From contig VTPC01003801.1 of assembly GCA_011009095.1 (NCBI GenBank), positions 1-64,000 on the forward strand: 64,000 nt of DNA, written 5' to 3'. A model generated the notes under the pieces. The model had not been told where the DNA came from. It ran no database searches and saw only the letters and a program-made list of their open reading frames with translations. This DNA comes from Ignelater luminosus. Its lineage: Eukaryota > Arthropoda > Insecta > Coleoptera > Elateridae. The translations under genes were made by a program, and so were the position numbers. Below are positions 12,740 through 23,965 of the stretch, piece by piece. The first letter of the stretch is position 1. Every line of letters begins with the position of its first letter.

Positions 12740-14100
12740 TATCCTCTAGCTTGAAAAACGCGGTTTCGATGTGGTGGTGGATAGATGTTTCCTCGTCCTC
12801 ATTGCAATACCTACAAGAACTATCTTCCCAAAGTTGGAGTGCTTACTGAGATTAGCACGCCCGCTGAGAAGGTCGTATGTTTCCTCTGTTCAATTTGAGG
12901 AAGGAATTTGCACTTGTAAGGGTTCTAGGAGCAGGAGCTTAGCCTGCCTGCAGTTTGTCGAATTGGCCCAATTTCTATGAAAACTTAGGTTTCCTAGCCA
13001 AGGTATCAACTCTGTCGTTACCTTCTATAAGAGTCACTCAATTACTCTGGCACAAAGTGACCAAGAAGTTTGAAGAGCCACCTGACTGTCAGTGTATATG
13101 TTAATGAGCTGATTTAAGCAATTTCTACGGAGATTTTGGTGTGCACGGGTCGGGATAGCGAAGATCTCCGCCTGGAACACTGCCGCATATCCTCCAAGAA
13201 ACAAAGAAAGTTACACTCTTAGTTTGAGCCTGTAGACCTCTGCCTCTTGGGAGTATCCACCTTCATGTTCATTTCCAAGCTAATAGCCATTTTACCAAAT
13301 CCTGTATGAAACCTTTCGAGTATTCGCCTCACACATAATACCAAATAGCGGAAGGCTAAGGCACGTATGATTCCTGTAGTGTCTAGCAGGGGAGCCTTTG
13401 CACCGTTCTAGCCGTTTCTTGTTGAAGGCCTTTTGGGAAGCAGGTTACCAAACAAAGGATTTCTTACCACCGTGTACAGTCCCTGTGTGATTGTACGGTT
13501 TAGGCCCCAAGCTTTTTCCTATCCTACAGAAGAGATAGCCTTTTGTAGCTATCTTTCAATATGCGCACTCTAGGACAGCTTATCATCTAGAATTACTCCT
13601 AGATCTTTGCGGTTTGGGAGACGTTAAATAGTAAGGGGGGGGGCTCTAAAGCCATTCAATCTTTTTATTGGTGAAAAGAACTAGATTGACCTTGTTGGGG
13701 TTGACAGTCAATCTATGCATCAGTCTGAGATGACGTTGTGGGACTTTTGCATGAGTTTCTGGTTTTACAAAATCTCTCCGCCACCAAGACTACGAGATCA
13801 TTTGCATAACGCTGTGTGGGCAGTTTTTTCTTCATTGAGTCAATGTAGAATCACAGTAACAGAGAGAGAACTCCCCCTGTAGATGATAACAAATAACCCA
13901 TCCAGACTTATCAACACTTCTTTTTGTGGGCATGATAGAATCCACCTGGCAATATGGAGTCGAACGTTGTTTTGTCAAATATCTAGAAAGCGGTAAGCTC
14001 TTTCTAGTGTAACTCCTCGGTTCTGAGTACTAGAGATTGAAAGGCTGTTTCAGTTAAATTCTCAACTTTTCTCTTTCTATCTCTCTGACATGTCTATCTG
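12740..14100 (-). mobile_element. Highly decayed LINE: RT end, RNase H and C-terminal knuckle
   Basis: No long frame remains, but minus-strand motifs appear in the right order. Near 13880-13790 there is a GGVLSPLL-like block followed by QRYANDLVVLV (the YADD region, with Asn for Asp). Near 13185-13140 is AAVFQAEIFAI and near 13110-13080 IYTDSQVAL, the two hallmark RNase H blocks. Near 12830-12775 is CRYCNEDEETSIHHH, the C-terminal zinc-knuckle type segment. RT-RNase H-knuckle order points to the R1/I/jockey groups of non-LTR elements. Many stops and shifts make it an old pseudogene. Confidence 0.7.
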
Positions 14101-17100
14101 TTAGTCTTCCCTGCTTTTTCAGCGCAAAAAACAAAATGCAAATAGGCCTAAAAGTCGACCTACTTTAGGAATAAATATTATGTTGGCATTTCTCTAGGAA
14201 ATAAAAATATAACCGAGGGCGAAAGATGTAATGTAGGAGCCGGACAAGGATTTCTAGCCCCTGTTGCAACAGAGTCGGGGAGATGCCATCTGTCCTAGTA
14301 CTTTTGTATTGTCCATTTGATCCCATCAAGCAAGATCACTTTGACGGTTAGTTTCTGGTAAACCCAGGGAAGTAGACTTCTACCAAGGGTTAGTAGTTCA
14401 TGACCACTGTTAGGAAGCCTTAGGGCATCTAGCCTGCAGTCATGCTTCTTTTTTGCAATACTTTGTAAAGTCTAATCGCCGTTGAAAGGTCTTCTATGCT
14501 CTCGCAGTGTTCCTTCCAGGTTAACGTAAGCAGCTTTTGTATCTCTGTTGGGTCATTTTGTATGGGTGCCAATCTTCTTGTGTTTTTTGACGAGTCTCCG
14601 AGTTTTTTTGGCTTGCTTTAAAGAGTGTGGATGTTACCCGTGCACGCCTCTATTTGGTCAAAGCTTCGGGGCACCAGTACTGGAATCCTCAAACGATTCG
14701 TTAAAGCTATTTTATAGGTTTCTCAATTAATTAATTTGGGATTTCTATAGACAATACAGATGTGTTGATGATCAGACGGAGAAGAATCTGCTAGAATATA
14801 CCCGTACAAGGGTATACTATTGGTGTATCTTTTACCTCTTAAAAGACTTACGAGCGACAATCTCAGTTTTCTTTTATTAGTTTAATTAGTTTCATCATAA
14901 TTGATTATAGACTCCAAAAGGCAACTTGAAGAACAGTTCAAGGTTTTCACTTGAGTATGAGATATTTTATGTATTTCCAATTTAATAACGATTTCTGGTT
15001 TATAAGCAACTTATTTCTGGGAACAAGTGTCTTTATGTGATATTTCTGGAGTCTCCCTTAACATGGACTATTTACCAAAACTCTTGCTATATGAATAGTA
15101 GTCACGTTTATAGTGACCTTGGCTATATGAATTCATTGCAATTGCGGCACTTTGTGCCGTTTGGCCCATGCAACGCGTTGTCGTGCTTGTTACTATTTAC
15201 AGTTTAAGAGACTTAAATTGCAGAATTGTGACAGTAAAATTGAAATTATTTTCAAAACAATTAATGTAGCAGCGGTTATTAAATTTTCCTACGTTGCAAA
15301 GAAAGTATGAACGCCTAAAATGAGCTGATGATATAAATAAAAATAAATTTTACAAAACAAAAATTTTTTGTTGAATCAATATAAAAATGTGACCGTTCAC
15401 ATGTTAACACGAGCAGAATTTTGTTGTCTTTATGGTCTCCTGTCAGTAAGAATCCCCGAACACTAAACTAAATCTACAGACGCACCCTACATAATTTCTT
15501 AACCAAAGTTACTTGAAGTGGAAATGAAACTAAATAGAAATTCTCATTATTACATGCAATGCAGTTATGTACAAAGGGTTGCCTACTCGAAGGCATAAAT
15601 CACGGCAAAATCAAACAATAAATTGTTCATACTAAAAAAATAACATGCAAATATAATAATATAGTCCACTCTATTTGACACCCAGTATATTTATGATATT
15701 TTTTTAATGAAACATACACGTAACATTATTAAATTTACCTTGAAGATTGAGTTTATTATAAAGGTTAAGCTTCAGAAAGATAAAATCAAGAATTTTATAA
15801 TTTATGCCTTACACTAATTTTTAATAAAAAGGCGGGTTAGGACATTTGGGGCAACACTTCACTCTATTAATTAATAACGTAACGTGTAGGTTTAAGGATA
15901 AATTGACGGACGGCAAATTCTATCTTGCATCAAATAAATAATTAAAGGAAAAAAAAGAGGATTGGTTAAGTAAGTACCACTTTTCAAATTGCGATGCAAT
16001 TATCTAGTAAAAATAGAATATAAAAATGACAGACGCTGCTGGGCGCTGAATTTTTTAAAAGTCTTGATCCGTTTTAAGCCACGTTTAATTATGTAGGAGG
16101 TGTTTAACAAACAATTGACTCTTAAAAAATATTTCGATTTACGTTTGACATTATTTAATACCTCGAGAAAAACCATTTAAAGAAGTCACATTATTATTGA
16201 AGGAATTAAATCAAAGACGTGATCTCAGTGAGCGTTGGTGTTATATAACGAACAAATTTATAATTTAATCTGATCTTAAGAATATGAAATGCAACAAAAG
16301 TAGGTAATCATTTCAAGGTCTGCAATTAATAACAATAGTGTTTTAAATACATAAATGGCTCCTGTTTGCTTTTTATAGATTGTGTTTTTGTATAGATGTG
16401 AATCATTTCTTGGTCCATAAATTTTATTAATGTTTCCGTTATTTTGACTATTTCGATAAATGGATTTATATATTTCATAGCACAAGTTGAAATTGGAAAC
16501 CATTTCAGGTTTCCGTTTCTTTTAGTTCTTTTATCTCGAAAGTTAATCTGTTCAGTAGGCCAAGATCAAATCAGATCAAATCGTACAGCATTTACTGCAA
16601 GCTCCTGAAGTTGAACTAGAAACAATCCTTTTAAGTTTACATCATGTCGAGATTTAACCCTCTTTAATTTCCTTTGACCATCTTATAACCTTGCTTTACA
16701 GTAAATTGTTTTAAAATTTCATTTTATCATTTTGATAAGATCAGTCGGTAAAGATTTTTATATTCAGAAATCAAATCTTCTATTTTCTGATCTTTGAGAA
16801 CTTTTAACATTTATCCTGTAATTTAATTTAATCTGCTTTTGAATATAGGGCAAGTTAGTACAGATGTGACAAAGATCACGAGGATCTACGTCAGGAAATC
16901 AGAATTCTTTCAAGGAGCCGATCTGGGTTCAGACATCGTTAGATTTTAAAATTTTTTATCTCAGAAGCAAAAAAAACACACATGATGAAGGAAACTTGTT
17001 TGAACACTCATACAACCGGTCTTCAGTTTCAGTAAAACACACTCATGCTTTAATTTCTTGTTCAAAAAATTCTACGAAGAACAACTCCATATGAAAAACT

Positions 17101-17680
17101 CAATCGACTCTGGAACATTAAGGTTTATAGCAAGAGCTGAAAACAGTGCGCAGGCCAGACTTTATGGATGGGTAAAAGTAAAATTTTCTTATCATACTTA
17201 TGCTTAACACTTTACCAGTGAGTTTGAAACACTTTTCCAGAAATGAAAATGGAACGAAAAACACGGGCAAGACATTTTCTGTCTTTATGGTCTATAATCT
17301 TCATCTTTGTTCCACTCTGGTGGAAGAAAGCTTTTAAACAGGCTGAGTAATACCGAATTTCACCTCTTGCCAAAATTTTACTGTTAGAGCTCTAGAAAAG
17401 CCGTTCACTCAGAAAGGTACAAATGCATCCTCTTGCACCTCTTTCGCGGCGCCCATGCTTATCAACTTTATAGTTTTCGATAAAATTGGCTTCACGTCGG
17501 TAAAGCATGTCCTCGAACAAGTTGTCTTTTCTACGGTACAAATACTTCGTTTTTGATTTTAGCGTCACTGATCTTTGGAAAGTCTTCTCTTAAATATAGG
17601 AAACCTCCTATATTCCGATTCACTGTTTTTATAATATTTTAGGAGGCCCAATCTTAGGCTTATGCTCGGCTACCCCATTC
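14101..17680. other. Spacer, no gene recognised
   Basis: AT-rich DNA. The part near 14.2-14.7 kb is less AT-rich and may be a further decayed portion of the neighbouring LINE, but no motif was certain. Nothing else was identified. Confidence 0.5.
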
Positions 17681-17744
17681 ACAAATGAAACAGAATTTAG
17701 TATTTAGCTCTCTTAGAAAGGTTGAGGGAAGGTGTGACCTGGCC

Positions 17745-19015
17745 TTAACCCTTTCATCCCTGAATAGTTTTATGAAAGTTTTGCTCATAAATTGTTTTTC
17801 TGCCTGTCATGCTCATTGGTAGGACGCTAGGAAAAATAATTTAAACATCTCAATATCACATTTTTCTAATTTTTGAAAAAAAACATGTGGGACATATAAG
17901 TCTTAAGCGTAGAGCAAGCTGGGACATGTTTGTCCCAGTAGTTCAGATTACCTGGTGCTTTGTTTTCAGTAAAATTAATCTCAGTGTTGAAACTTTTTAT
18001 TCAATACGTAGATATGGTTACAACTTAACTATTCAAACATGATAAGGCAAAAAACATTGCTTACATAAAGCAAATCCGTAGCTTGAGCAAATTGCTGTTG
18101 ATCGTTTTTCTATACCTTTCGAAGAACATCTTTGGCAACGCCCACGTGTTTGGCCTACGGTAGGCAGATGATCACCTACGTTTGCCATAGTCTTCATCCT
18201 CTTTGGAATTGGCCCATCTTTTCCTGCACTTCTTCTTTTCTTAGAAGACTTAGCTCTTCCAACGGTAACCATTTGCTCTGCTAATAGGACTAGGAAATCT
18301 AACAATGGTGTTTTCTTTGTGGGGCACTTCTAGGTTTATAATCCACGCATTTATTACAACCGACATCAAACGCTTATAAAAAACTTTGCGCCACCATTTT
18401 GTGGATTTCCTATCCATATCGCATGTGGCAACTTTTTGGTCGTTATTTTATACATATCTGTTCTGTGAAATTTTTTATTTGTTTCGTTTTCCAAAATCGT
18501 TATTCGCTGGTTAGTATTTTGAGCAATGAACATGAATAAACTCCTTGGGAAAAGTTTCAGGAAAATATTTTCTACTCATCTAAAAAAAAGTAGACACAAT
18601 AAATACTAATGGAACACACGCAACCCAGAAAACACTACCGCTGGGACATAGAGATCCCACGTAACAACATTCATTAAAAACAGGCGCACAAATAAAGATT
18701 TCCATGATCTAACTGCTCACAAAAAAAGTTACGTACCTCTAGTCGTCAAATATAAAGGTTTACAATCAAAAATATGTTTTGTTCACATTTATTAGTAAAA
18801 AACACGGAGACCATACCAAACAATTTGACAGCATTTAATATGTTATGACATCTTATGATAACAAAACAGTCAGGCCTTTTGTCAACCCATCATACACATG
18901 ACCATAGTCTACTGATATATCACGATTCCATAACTTTTTATACCATTTATGTCCCATCAGGCCATTTTGAAAACCTTGCGGGACATATGTGTCCCAGTAA
19001 GGGCAAAAGAGTTAA
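17745..19015 (-). mobile_element. piggyBac-like element with TTAA ends, non-autonomous
   Basis: A decayed piggyBac-type transposase C-terminus lies inside a 1.27-kb interval bounded by TTAA at 17745-17748 and TTAA at 19012-19015. piggyBac elements insert at and duplicate TTAA. Inside the left TTAA the sequence is CCCTTTCATCCCTG; inside the right one, on the opposite strand, it is CTCTTTTGCCCTTACTGG, giving a plausible imperfect terminal inverted repeat. Subterminal motifs of the type 'gggacat...gtccca' occur near 17888-17937, 18641-18660 and 18950-18996. Only about the last quarter of the transposase remains, so this is an internally deleted copy. Confidence 0.75.
18033..18600 (-). pseudogene. 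piggyBac-type transposase, C-terminal part
   Basis: The minus-strand frame 18305-18033 ends with the cysteine-rich tail typical of piggyBac transposases: GRCQRCSSKGIEKRSTAICS followed by ALCKQCFLPYHV and a stop. The expected pattern is pairs of Cys forming a cross-braced zinc finger; one cysteine (ICSSYG) is changed to tyrosine. Upstream, 18600-18306 continues in broken frames with KSTKWWRKVFYKRLMSVVIN-like sequence, matching the segment before the tail. The DDD catalytic core is absent. The tail in active family members helps bind the element ends. Confidence 0.82.
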
Positions 19016-21560
19016 ATTACAACAGTGCATCCTAACCGCGTTACAAATAAGGGCAACACCGATCAGTAAGCGTAAGCGACCATATGTCCTGTTCTACCCC
19101 AAGAGAGTTGAGAAAAACTGACACAGCGTCATAGGAAAAGCTGAAACAGTTTAAGTTTAATATGTAACGGTGGAACCAGACTCAATCAGGGGTTCATAAG
19201 ATACATTCCTTTGACTCGGTATTAACGTTTCTCGTAGTAGCCATTCCTTCTGTGTCTATACAATCATGCTCGACCGACCCATTAACAGATGAAACAGTTT
19301 TCGGCATTTAATTCTCTTAAGAAGGTTAATGGAGGGAGAAGCCCACTGTGGGCTACTGCAGATAGCTTGCTAAAGGAGGCAGGCCGACCAATATTGGTAT
19401 TTAGGTCTGTCAAGAAAATTAATGATTCGCCGCAGGCGACCACACTCCTTTCTACTCCAATAGGATTGAACAAAGAGAAGAACGGCATCGTGCCCGACCA
19501 AACCGGGCGTGTCAGTATAGAGAGATCCTAAAGATGGTTCAGCTGTACTCGTGTTTGTATCTAGCTCTCTTAAGAAAATTCATAGAGCGCGAAACTCGAC
19601 CTTAGAGCACCACAGGTGACCTATTCAAGCACGCAACCCGATCCATGTTTGTATTTAAATTTCTGAAGTAGATTAATGAAGGGCGCGTCTGATCTTTTAT
19701 CAAGTAAAGGTCATCCTGATCCAAGAGGGTTAAAAGAAGCTCTAGGTTAATATGTACAGATAGACACTTCTGTATCTAGATCGTGTTTAACTGTCAGTGG
19801 AAAGTTATGACCAAAATATCTAACTTTGCCTCAATTCAACCGACCGTATCTCTTATAGTTCTCGAGATTTCAATAGTGAGGCTCGAATTTAAATAGCCCT
19901 GCATTTCCAAATATCTCAAAAAGTAGCAACTTGTCGCTGCTAAATCTTTGAAAATACTTAGATATAGTGTTCTCGTAATAAGATTTAAGAAATCTTAGAC
20001 CTGCCAAACATACCCGTTTTTTTTGTAGGGCAAAGATCTATCTTTCAACAAAGTCGCTCTCTACCTCAACTTAAATTTCTATATCTCACTTAAACTACGA
20101 CAATGCTCGAACCTTTGATCACCTTCAGCCTCTGTCTATCCTTAGAAATTCATCACTTAGCACTACAGCCTCACTGCCGCATTTAACTAAACTGCATGGT
20201 CTCTTACTGATTTCTGGTAACACTAATGAGTTATTGTCGAATCTGAAAAGCATAACTCCATGACGCGACAGTGGCCTGGACTCAGCAGTTTCTCTCATTG
20301 TGGCTGGATATGTGGCTCAAAAACTATGACTGCTTTGGCAATCGTTTCTTCCTTCAGAATTAATCTCCCAAGTTCCTAACCTGAACAGGTGGCGTTGTTA
20401 GGATGCTAAATACCGTTAGTGATAATTGGATGTCGATGTTTGGGATAAACCAGTGAGTAACGGACCGCTTATTGGATTCCATTCACTCGTCCTTTTGACT
20501 CGGAAAGATCAACTGCTTGTATGAGGTTCTCAATTGCATCATGTTTCCTGAAGGCTTAATCTATAATGCTCTCTCTCTTTCTCTCTCTTATCAATTGCTC
20601 GGAAAGCTTCCCAAGTTCAGGAAGTAAAATAATCGGTCTCAAAAATTTGACGTAGGCGTCGGTGGGATCTTTGTCTGCAGCTTTTAAAATCATAACTTTC
20701 TTCTCCTCCACGCTTTCGGGCGGGAACTAGCCCATTGTGAGGCAGTCATTAAGCAGACTTCTAAGGGGTTAGGATTTTCAGAATAGCATTGTGTCCCGAC
20801 CCACCCTTGCACTTTTTTGTCTTAGATTTGACTGATTTTCTGTATTACTGCTTTTCCAGATATTTCGATGTCCATCTCAGGGTTTTCCCCGACAGTTTAG
20901 TGTCAAGTTCTTTTGCTACATTTTTGATTTGACACACTAAACCGCATGTAACAATTTTCAGCTTTCAATCACCTGTTAACAGTATTAAACATGAGTATTG
21001 CATGTTATGACGAGTTCATGGCTTGTCTTTTATTAACTCTAAAAATTTACAAGTCAGGAATCAGGACTTTTTACTCGGATGCTGGACTTCTCATTTGCAG
21101 ATGAAATAGTTTTTGGTATTTAGTTCTCTTAAAAAGGTTAATGGAGGACGAAACCCGATACTGAAACACTGCAGATGGGTTGTTGAAGGGTACATGCCAA
21201 ATAGTGTGTACTTAGCTCTCTCAAGAAGATTAATGGAAGTCGCAACCCGATCGGTGTTTAAGCAAAAACGACCCTGATCAGGCACATTACATTCTACTCC
21301 AAGAAGGTTAAGAGAAGAAAAGGACGGCATCGCGTCCAACAGAGGCAGGCGGGCGTGCCAGCATAAGGAGAATTTAAAGGTGGCGCACCCGCGATATCTC
21401 TAGGTTTTTTAAAGCAAGGGTTTGTTAATATAATGTCAATAGTTTCCGTAGCAGCCAACCTTTCTTTATGTACTGTCTGGATGATACTCGACTGTCCCAT
21501 TCACAAATGAAACAGCACTCCATATCTAGATCTCCTAAGAAAGTTAATGTATTTAATTTT

Positions 21561-22239
21561 CTTGATACGGTTAATGAAAAGAGCAACCTTAATTGCAGGT
21601 TGTGAGATGGTCACGTCAGGCTCGATTCCAGAAAGGTTAACTGAGAAGAGATATAACGAAGGCCTAGAGTTGGCACAGTTGTAACAAGAAATACTTTATT
21701 AGGCTCAACCAGTCGTTCGTTGGTTACATTTGTTTAGTCCGGAATTAGAGCTTGACGCAGAGACCATTCTTTGGGTATGTAGTGTCTAGACCATGGTAGA
21801 CTGTTCCACCCACAGCAACATGCAACGGATAGCATAACCAAATACAAGTGGGCGAAATCATATGGCCTAAAGTTTTAAATTACCTAAGGAACGAAAATTA
21901 CAATATTTAGTGCATTTGGTAAGAAGCAAACAAAGATGCTTGTCGTACACTAACAATAAGTAAAGTTAAGAGTTCTTTGGGTAATGGCAGTACTGTTGCC
22001 AAATGCTTGCAAATAAAAAAGCTCAAAATTACTTATAAAGCTGAAATTCATTATGTGTTTTGGGCTTCTTACAAGGAAATAGCAAACGAGGTGTGCCTCT
22101 AGAGAAAAATTATATTTTGGGTCTGGGTGAAAGGTCGGAGCCAAGTGAAGTCTCCCTATATTTTGGCGTTGCTGGATTGGGTCTGTTATTTTGCATATTC
22201 TGCCACTGGGTGATCATGAGAAAGTTATCTGCTGTCAGT
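21561..22239. other. Spacer
   Basis: No coding motif recognised. The right part may include the 3' tail of the minus-strand LINE that starts at 22240, but no poly-A or tail repeat was clear. Confidence 0.45.
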
Positions 22240-23965
22240 TCTAATGCAGTTTTTGATGGTGGCAAGCGGTAATTTTTGGTATTCCTTTAGTAGTGCGTTC
22301 TTTCGGCTTAAGACNNNNNNNNNNCGGTAGCCATTTTCTGGGCGTGGACTTTATCGTAGTATCAACACGTTTGGTGTGGGGGCTGTTTAACCACACAGGA
22401 TCACAGTGTTCGACAGTCGAGTATACAAGTCCTAGGGCTGTGTACTGTCGAGTTGTTTCTGTTGAACCCCAAGAGGTTCTGCAGAGTTTTTGTAAGATGT
22501 TATATCTGCGTTCTGAGTTCTGCTGCGGTGTTTTCAAGGTGTTGCTTGAACGACAGTTAGGTTCCTCCTAAATATTTAGCTTTGGTAAAGTGTCAAAGTA
22601 ATTGGGTATCGGCATAAACTTGGAGTCGCATGTTAGCCATCTTGTTGTTTAAATGAAAGCAGCACACCTCGGTTTTATTGGAATTTGGTTTAAGCCTTCA
22701 CCGCCTGAAATATTCCATCAGTTTTCAAAGACCTTCTGTTAGAGTTTCTTTAGAATTCCCAACCACAGTGTCTCTAAAAGCAATCGCACAATTATCTGCG
22801 AAACCAAATGTTTTAGATCGAGTGATCGGTATGTCGTCATTATACCAACTAAACAGAATAAGGGCTGGTACGGAACCTTGAGGTAGGCCGTTATTTAGTG
22901 CCCTTTGGGTGCTTGCGGTATTTTCCATGTCGCTCAGAATGTTGTTTAACAATCTAGCGGTTGTTCTACATGGAATCATCCATACAAATTTAAGAATAAA
23001 CCCATCCATCCAGATCGTATCATAGGCGGCAGTTAGGTCTACCGACGTTTTTAGCTTTTTCTAGAAGTCTGCTTCTATGTAAGTTGTAAGTGCCAGGACC
23101 TCTCCGATTTATTGCCTGGTTTGCCTGGTTTTAATAATAATGGCAATTATCTTGGTCTGTTTAAAGATGTTTGGTAGTCCGGTGCTGAGTATGTTCGAAT
23201 CGAATTTTAACAATCAGATTCCAGCTACTCTTCCGCAGTATTGCCGAGCATTATATCTGTAAGTGCGTTAGAGATATCATCCATGCTGAACCCTTTGGAG
23301 AATTCTGAAGCCTCTTGAGTCGAGCGTTTTAGAGTTTTTAGTTCTTTTTTGATTTTGATAGTAAAATCTTTATCTCTTCTCCCTCTAGATGTAGTAACTA
23401 TGTGTGAGGCAATCTTATTTAGATGGATGTCCGGCTTTGTGCGGGTTGCTGTTTTACCATCGCTCAATCTTCTTAGCGGGGAACATGCTTTTCGACTAGA
23501 CCTTGCGAAGTTCAAGCATTCAACTGTGTTATGCCATTTTTCTCTTCGTGCTCTATCTAAGCTTGTTATGTACTTCCTTGATCTTGATGATGGCTCTTAA
23601 AGTCCCCCAGATAAATGGTGGGTCCATGATTTGACGTGGCCAATAGATATTTACGACTTCAGGATTTCTTTTTTTTGTAACAACCAACGGTTTGTATGTT
23701 ATCGTCCGTGGAAGCAGAAATGAGAAAAGCATTATCATTAGTATTTCGCGTATAGGTGGCATTACCGTACGAATAGTGGTAGGTGACACCCAGGAGTTCG
23801 TAACTAGTGATCTTTGCCTCTGCTGTTTAATTAATGTTCATCTGCAGCATGAGTTTCTTGTATGACTACCACATCGATTTCGTTAGTGAGTAACAATTTT
23901 GAGAGAATCTCGCTTTTTGATCTGCTGATACCCTCGATGTTTATTTGACACACCCGAACAATTGA
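22240..23965 (-). mobile_element. jockey-like LINE copy A, decayed, minus strand
   Basis: On the minus strand, 23960-23850 reads like the start of an AP-type endonuclease (NIEGISRSKSEILSKLL, then IDVVVIQETH). Most of the endonuclease is then missing. 23515-23225 is the basic linker before RT (e.g. RSSRKACSPLRRLSDGKTAT). 23009-22725 has RT blocks: LNNGLPQGSV, then an IDDIP-like segment and FADNCAIAF in place of the YADD block. 22537-22241 has the thumb region with GLVYSTVEHCDPVWLNSPHT. Frameshifts and stops separate the parts. The N gap at 22315-22324 falls inside the last part. A second copy of the RT region lies at 49.67-50.85 kb. Confidence 0.85.
22315..22324. other. Assembly gap (10 N)
   Basis: Ten undetermined bases inside LINE copy A. 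Its true length is unknown, because 10 N is often a placeholder. Confidence 0.99.

Larger units (their letters stand above)
17681..21560 (+). repeat. Degenerate repeat family, roughly 100-120 bp units
   Basis: A block of the form 'aaatgaaacag...tatttagctctcttaagaaggttaatgga' recurs at about 17685-17735, 19285-19335, 21100-21150 and 21503-21550, all on the same strand. Between them shorter versions ('gtatttag...ctc...aagaa.attaatg') recur roughly every 100-120 bp at 19400-19425, 19555-19585, 19650-19680 and 21207-21240. The copies share degenerate spacers with 'cgaaacccgat' and 'cactgcaga'. It resembles an old satellite-like array interrupted by the piggyBac-like element and by unrelated sequence. 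Open frames here are too poorly conserved to call coding. Confidence 0.6.

Noticed and set aside
18855..19121. Plus-strand frame across the right end of the piggyBac-like element
   Set aside because: It crosses the TTAA boundary and has no motif, so it is incidental.
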